Assembly: GCA_025352585.1 (NCBI GenBank)
Contig: JANXTD010000818.1
Span: 1 to 8,539 of the forward strand
Origin: Fimbriiglobus sp.
GTDB taxonomy: Bacteria > Planctomycetota > Planctomycetia > Gemmatales > Gemmataceae
Length of the DNA: 8,539 nucleotides
Direction of reading: 5' to 3'
In this document: positions 7,543 through 8,539 of the stretch, in pieces
How positions within the stretch are numbered: position 1 is the first letter of the stretch
Layout: the number at the start of each line of letters is the position of its first letter
Position numbers and translations under genes: made by a program
The notes under the pieces: model-generated
Told to the model about the DNA's origin: nothing
Seen by the model: the letters and a program-made list of their open reading frames with translations, nothing else
The model's database searches: none

Positions 7543-8352
7543 ATGAGAAACGCCGTGGCCCAGTCTTGCTTGTCGTCGGCGGCGGTACTTTCGGAGGGCG
7601 AAGGCCCGCCGGTGGTGCTGCTGCACGCCTTCCCGCTCGACCGCGGCATGTGGGCCGGGCAAGTCGCCGCGCTGTCGGGGCGCTACCGCGTCCACGCCAT
7701 CGACGCCTTCGGCTTCGGCGGCTGCGAGTTGCCCGCGGGCGGCTGGGGCGTCGAGTCGATGGCCGACGCCGTGGCCGGCTGGATCGTCGCCCAGAAAATC
7801 CCGACGCCGCTGGTGGTGTGCGGGCTATCGATGGGGGGCTACGTCGCCCTTGCCTTCGCCCGCCGCCACGCGAACCATGTGAAAGCCCTGGTCCTGGCCG
7901 ACACGCGGGCGGAACCGGACAGCGACGAGGCGCGGGCGGGCCGCGACGCGGCGATCGAGGCGGTCGAGGCCCACGGCAGCGTGGCGCAGGTCGAGGCGAT
8001 GTTGCCCAAGGTTCTGGGGGCGACATCGCATGCGGACCGGCCGGGGGTCGTCTCCGAGTTCCGCCGCACCGGGCTTTCTCAAGACAAGGCCGCGGTCGTC
8101 GCCGGGCTGATCGCCCTACGCGACCGGCCGGACGCCCGCCCCGGCCTCGCGGCCATCGACGTGCCGACGCTGGTGCTCGTCGGCGACGAGGACACGCTGA
8201 CGCCGCCGAGTGCCGCCGAGGCGTTAGTCGCCGGCATCCGCGGGGCGAAGCTGGTCGTGCTGCCGGGGGCGGGGCACCTGAGCAACCTCGAAACGCCGGA
8301 CGCCTTCAACGCCGCAGTCCTCGACTTCCTCGACGGCATCGGCTCGAAATAA
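7543..8352 (+). CDS. alpha/beta-fold hydrolase
   Basis: A 269-residue soluble alpha/beta hydrolase, probably cytoplasmic since no signal peptide is seen. The N-terminal core strand leads into [13 protein letters not shown] (residues 21-33), the oxyanion-hole segment. The nucleophile elbow is [13 protein letters not shown] with S96; [10 protein letters not shown] supplies the acid, most likely D217 (D215 is the alternative); GAGHLSNLE gives H245. Length and motifs resemble the large group containing 3-oxoadipate enol-lactonase, BioH-like esterases and uncharacterised planctomycete hydrolases, so substrate and pathway cannot be assigned. The ATG at 7543 has a weak purine-rich GAGAG 8 nt upstream; an in-frame GTG at 7501 would add 14 residues and is less likely because it falls in the probable promoter. 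It lies head-to-head with the efflux operon and 8 nt before msrA, so it is probably the first gene of a plus-strand operon. Confidence 0.93.
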   Translation: MRNAVAQSCLSSAAVLSEGEGPPVVLLHAFPLDRGMWAGQVAALSGRYRVHAIDAFGFGGCELPAGGWGVESMADAVAGWIVAQKIPTPLVVCGLSMGGYVALAFARRHANHVKALVLADTRAEPDSDEARAGRDAAIEAVEAHGSVAQVEAMLPKVLGATSHADRPGVVSEFRRTGLSQDKAAVVAGLIALRDRPDARPGLAAIDVPTLVLVGDEDTLTPPSAAEALVAGIRGAKLVVLPGAGHLSNLETPDAFNAAVLDFLDGIGSK

Positions 8353-8355
8353 GGG
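8351..8355 (+). promoter_or_regulatory. Shine-Dalgarno for msrA
   Basis: AAGGG overlaps the hydrolase TAA stop and lies 5 nt before the msrA ATG. This supports both the start chosen and translation from a shared transcript. Confidence 0.65.
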
Positions 8356-8360
8356 ACAAC

Positions 8361-8539
8361 ATGCCACAAGCGACGTTCGGCGGCGGGTGCTTCTGGTGCA
8401 CCGAGGCCGTATTTGAGGTGCTGAAGGGCGTCACCGAAGTCGTCCCCGGATACGCCGGTGGCCACGTCGTGAACCCGACCTACGAGGAGGTTTGCGGCAA
8501 GCGGACGGGCCACGCCGAGGTGATCCAGTTCACCTACGA
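8361..8539 (+). CDS. msrA: peptide methionine sulfoxide reductase MsrA, 3' end outside window
   Basis: N-terminal 59 residues of MsrA, which reduces the S-epimer of methionine sulfoxide in proteins or as free amino acid, using thioredoxin for regeneration. The start [19 protein letters not shown] carries the family signature GCFWC/T-E, with C10 as the catalytic cysteine attacking the sulfoxide and the conserved Phe-Trp and Glu of the substrate pocket. PGYAGG, the Tyr-Glu-Glu-Val-Cys segment and TGHAEVIQ are the next conserved blocks. The window stops well short of the roughly 170-220 residues typical of the family, so the recycling cysteines cannot be checked. The ATG is supported by AAGGG 5 nt upstream. 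It lies 8 nt after the hydrolase stop, so co-transcription is likely. Confidence 0.97.
   Translation, partial: MPQATFGGGCFWCTEAVFEVLKGVTEVVPGYAGGHVVNPTYEEVCGKRTGHAEVIQFTY

Noticed and set aside
1..8539. CRISPR arrays, tRNA/rRNA genes, insertion sequences, strong intrinsic terminators
   Set aside because: None found on either strand by eye; all but about 130 bases is accounted for by protein-coding genes.

Overview
The window is GC-rich, gene-dense bacterial DNA. It holds a tripartite-efflux operon on the minus strand, and a hydrolase-msrA pair leaving divergently on the plus strand. The proteins have the flavour of planctomycetes (Gemmataceae-like): long RND permeases with extra insertions, a lipoprotein adaptor and very high third-position GC. 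This taxonomic guess comes from general resemblance only; no marker gene is present.

Minus strand, in transcription order from about 7442 down to 1: a lipoprotein periplasmic adaptor (membrane fusion protein), a complete HAE1-type RND permease (called RND-A here), and a second HAE1-type RND permease (RND-B) whose 3' end lies beyond base 1. Gaps are 13 and 20 nt, so the three genes almost certainly form one transcript. One adaptor followed by two paralogous permeases is the MdtA-MdtB-MdtC layout, which allows a mixed trimer. Both permeases keep the Asp-Asp pair of TM4, and RND-A keeps the TM10 lysine. No outer-membrane TolC-like channel gene and no transcription regulator are visible; either could lie beyond the left edge.

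Plus strand, from 7543: a small alpha/beta-fold hydrolase with an intact Ser-Asp-His triad, then 8 nt later the start of msrA (peptide methionine sulfoxide reductase A), cut by the right edge. The 100-bp gap at 7443-7542 is the only real intergenic space. It must hold the divergent promoters and contains an AT-rich -10-like patch and a short inverted repeat.

The most unusual content lies inside the efflux proteins. RND-B has a net insertion of about 67 residues with two hydrophobic segments between TM6 and TM7. RND-A has about 50 extra residues in the normally short periplasmic loop between TM9 and TM10. The adaptor has a small repeat-built insertion in its beta-barrel domain. The two permease genes also share 46 identical consecutive bases. 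I found no mobile element, CRISPR array, RNA gene or clear terminator. Apart from these points the region is a conventional efflux locus, and I do not see a wholly new system in it.
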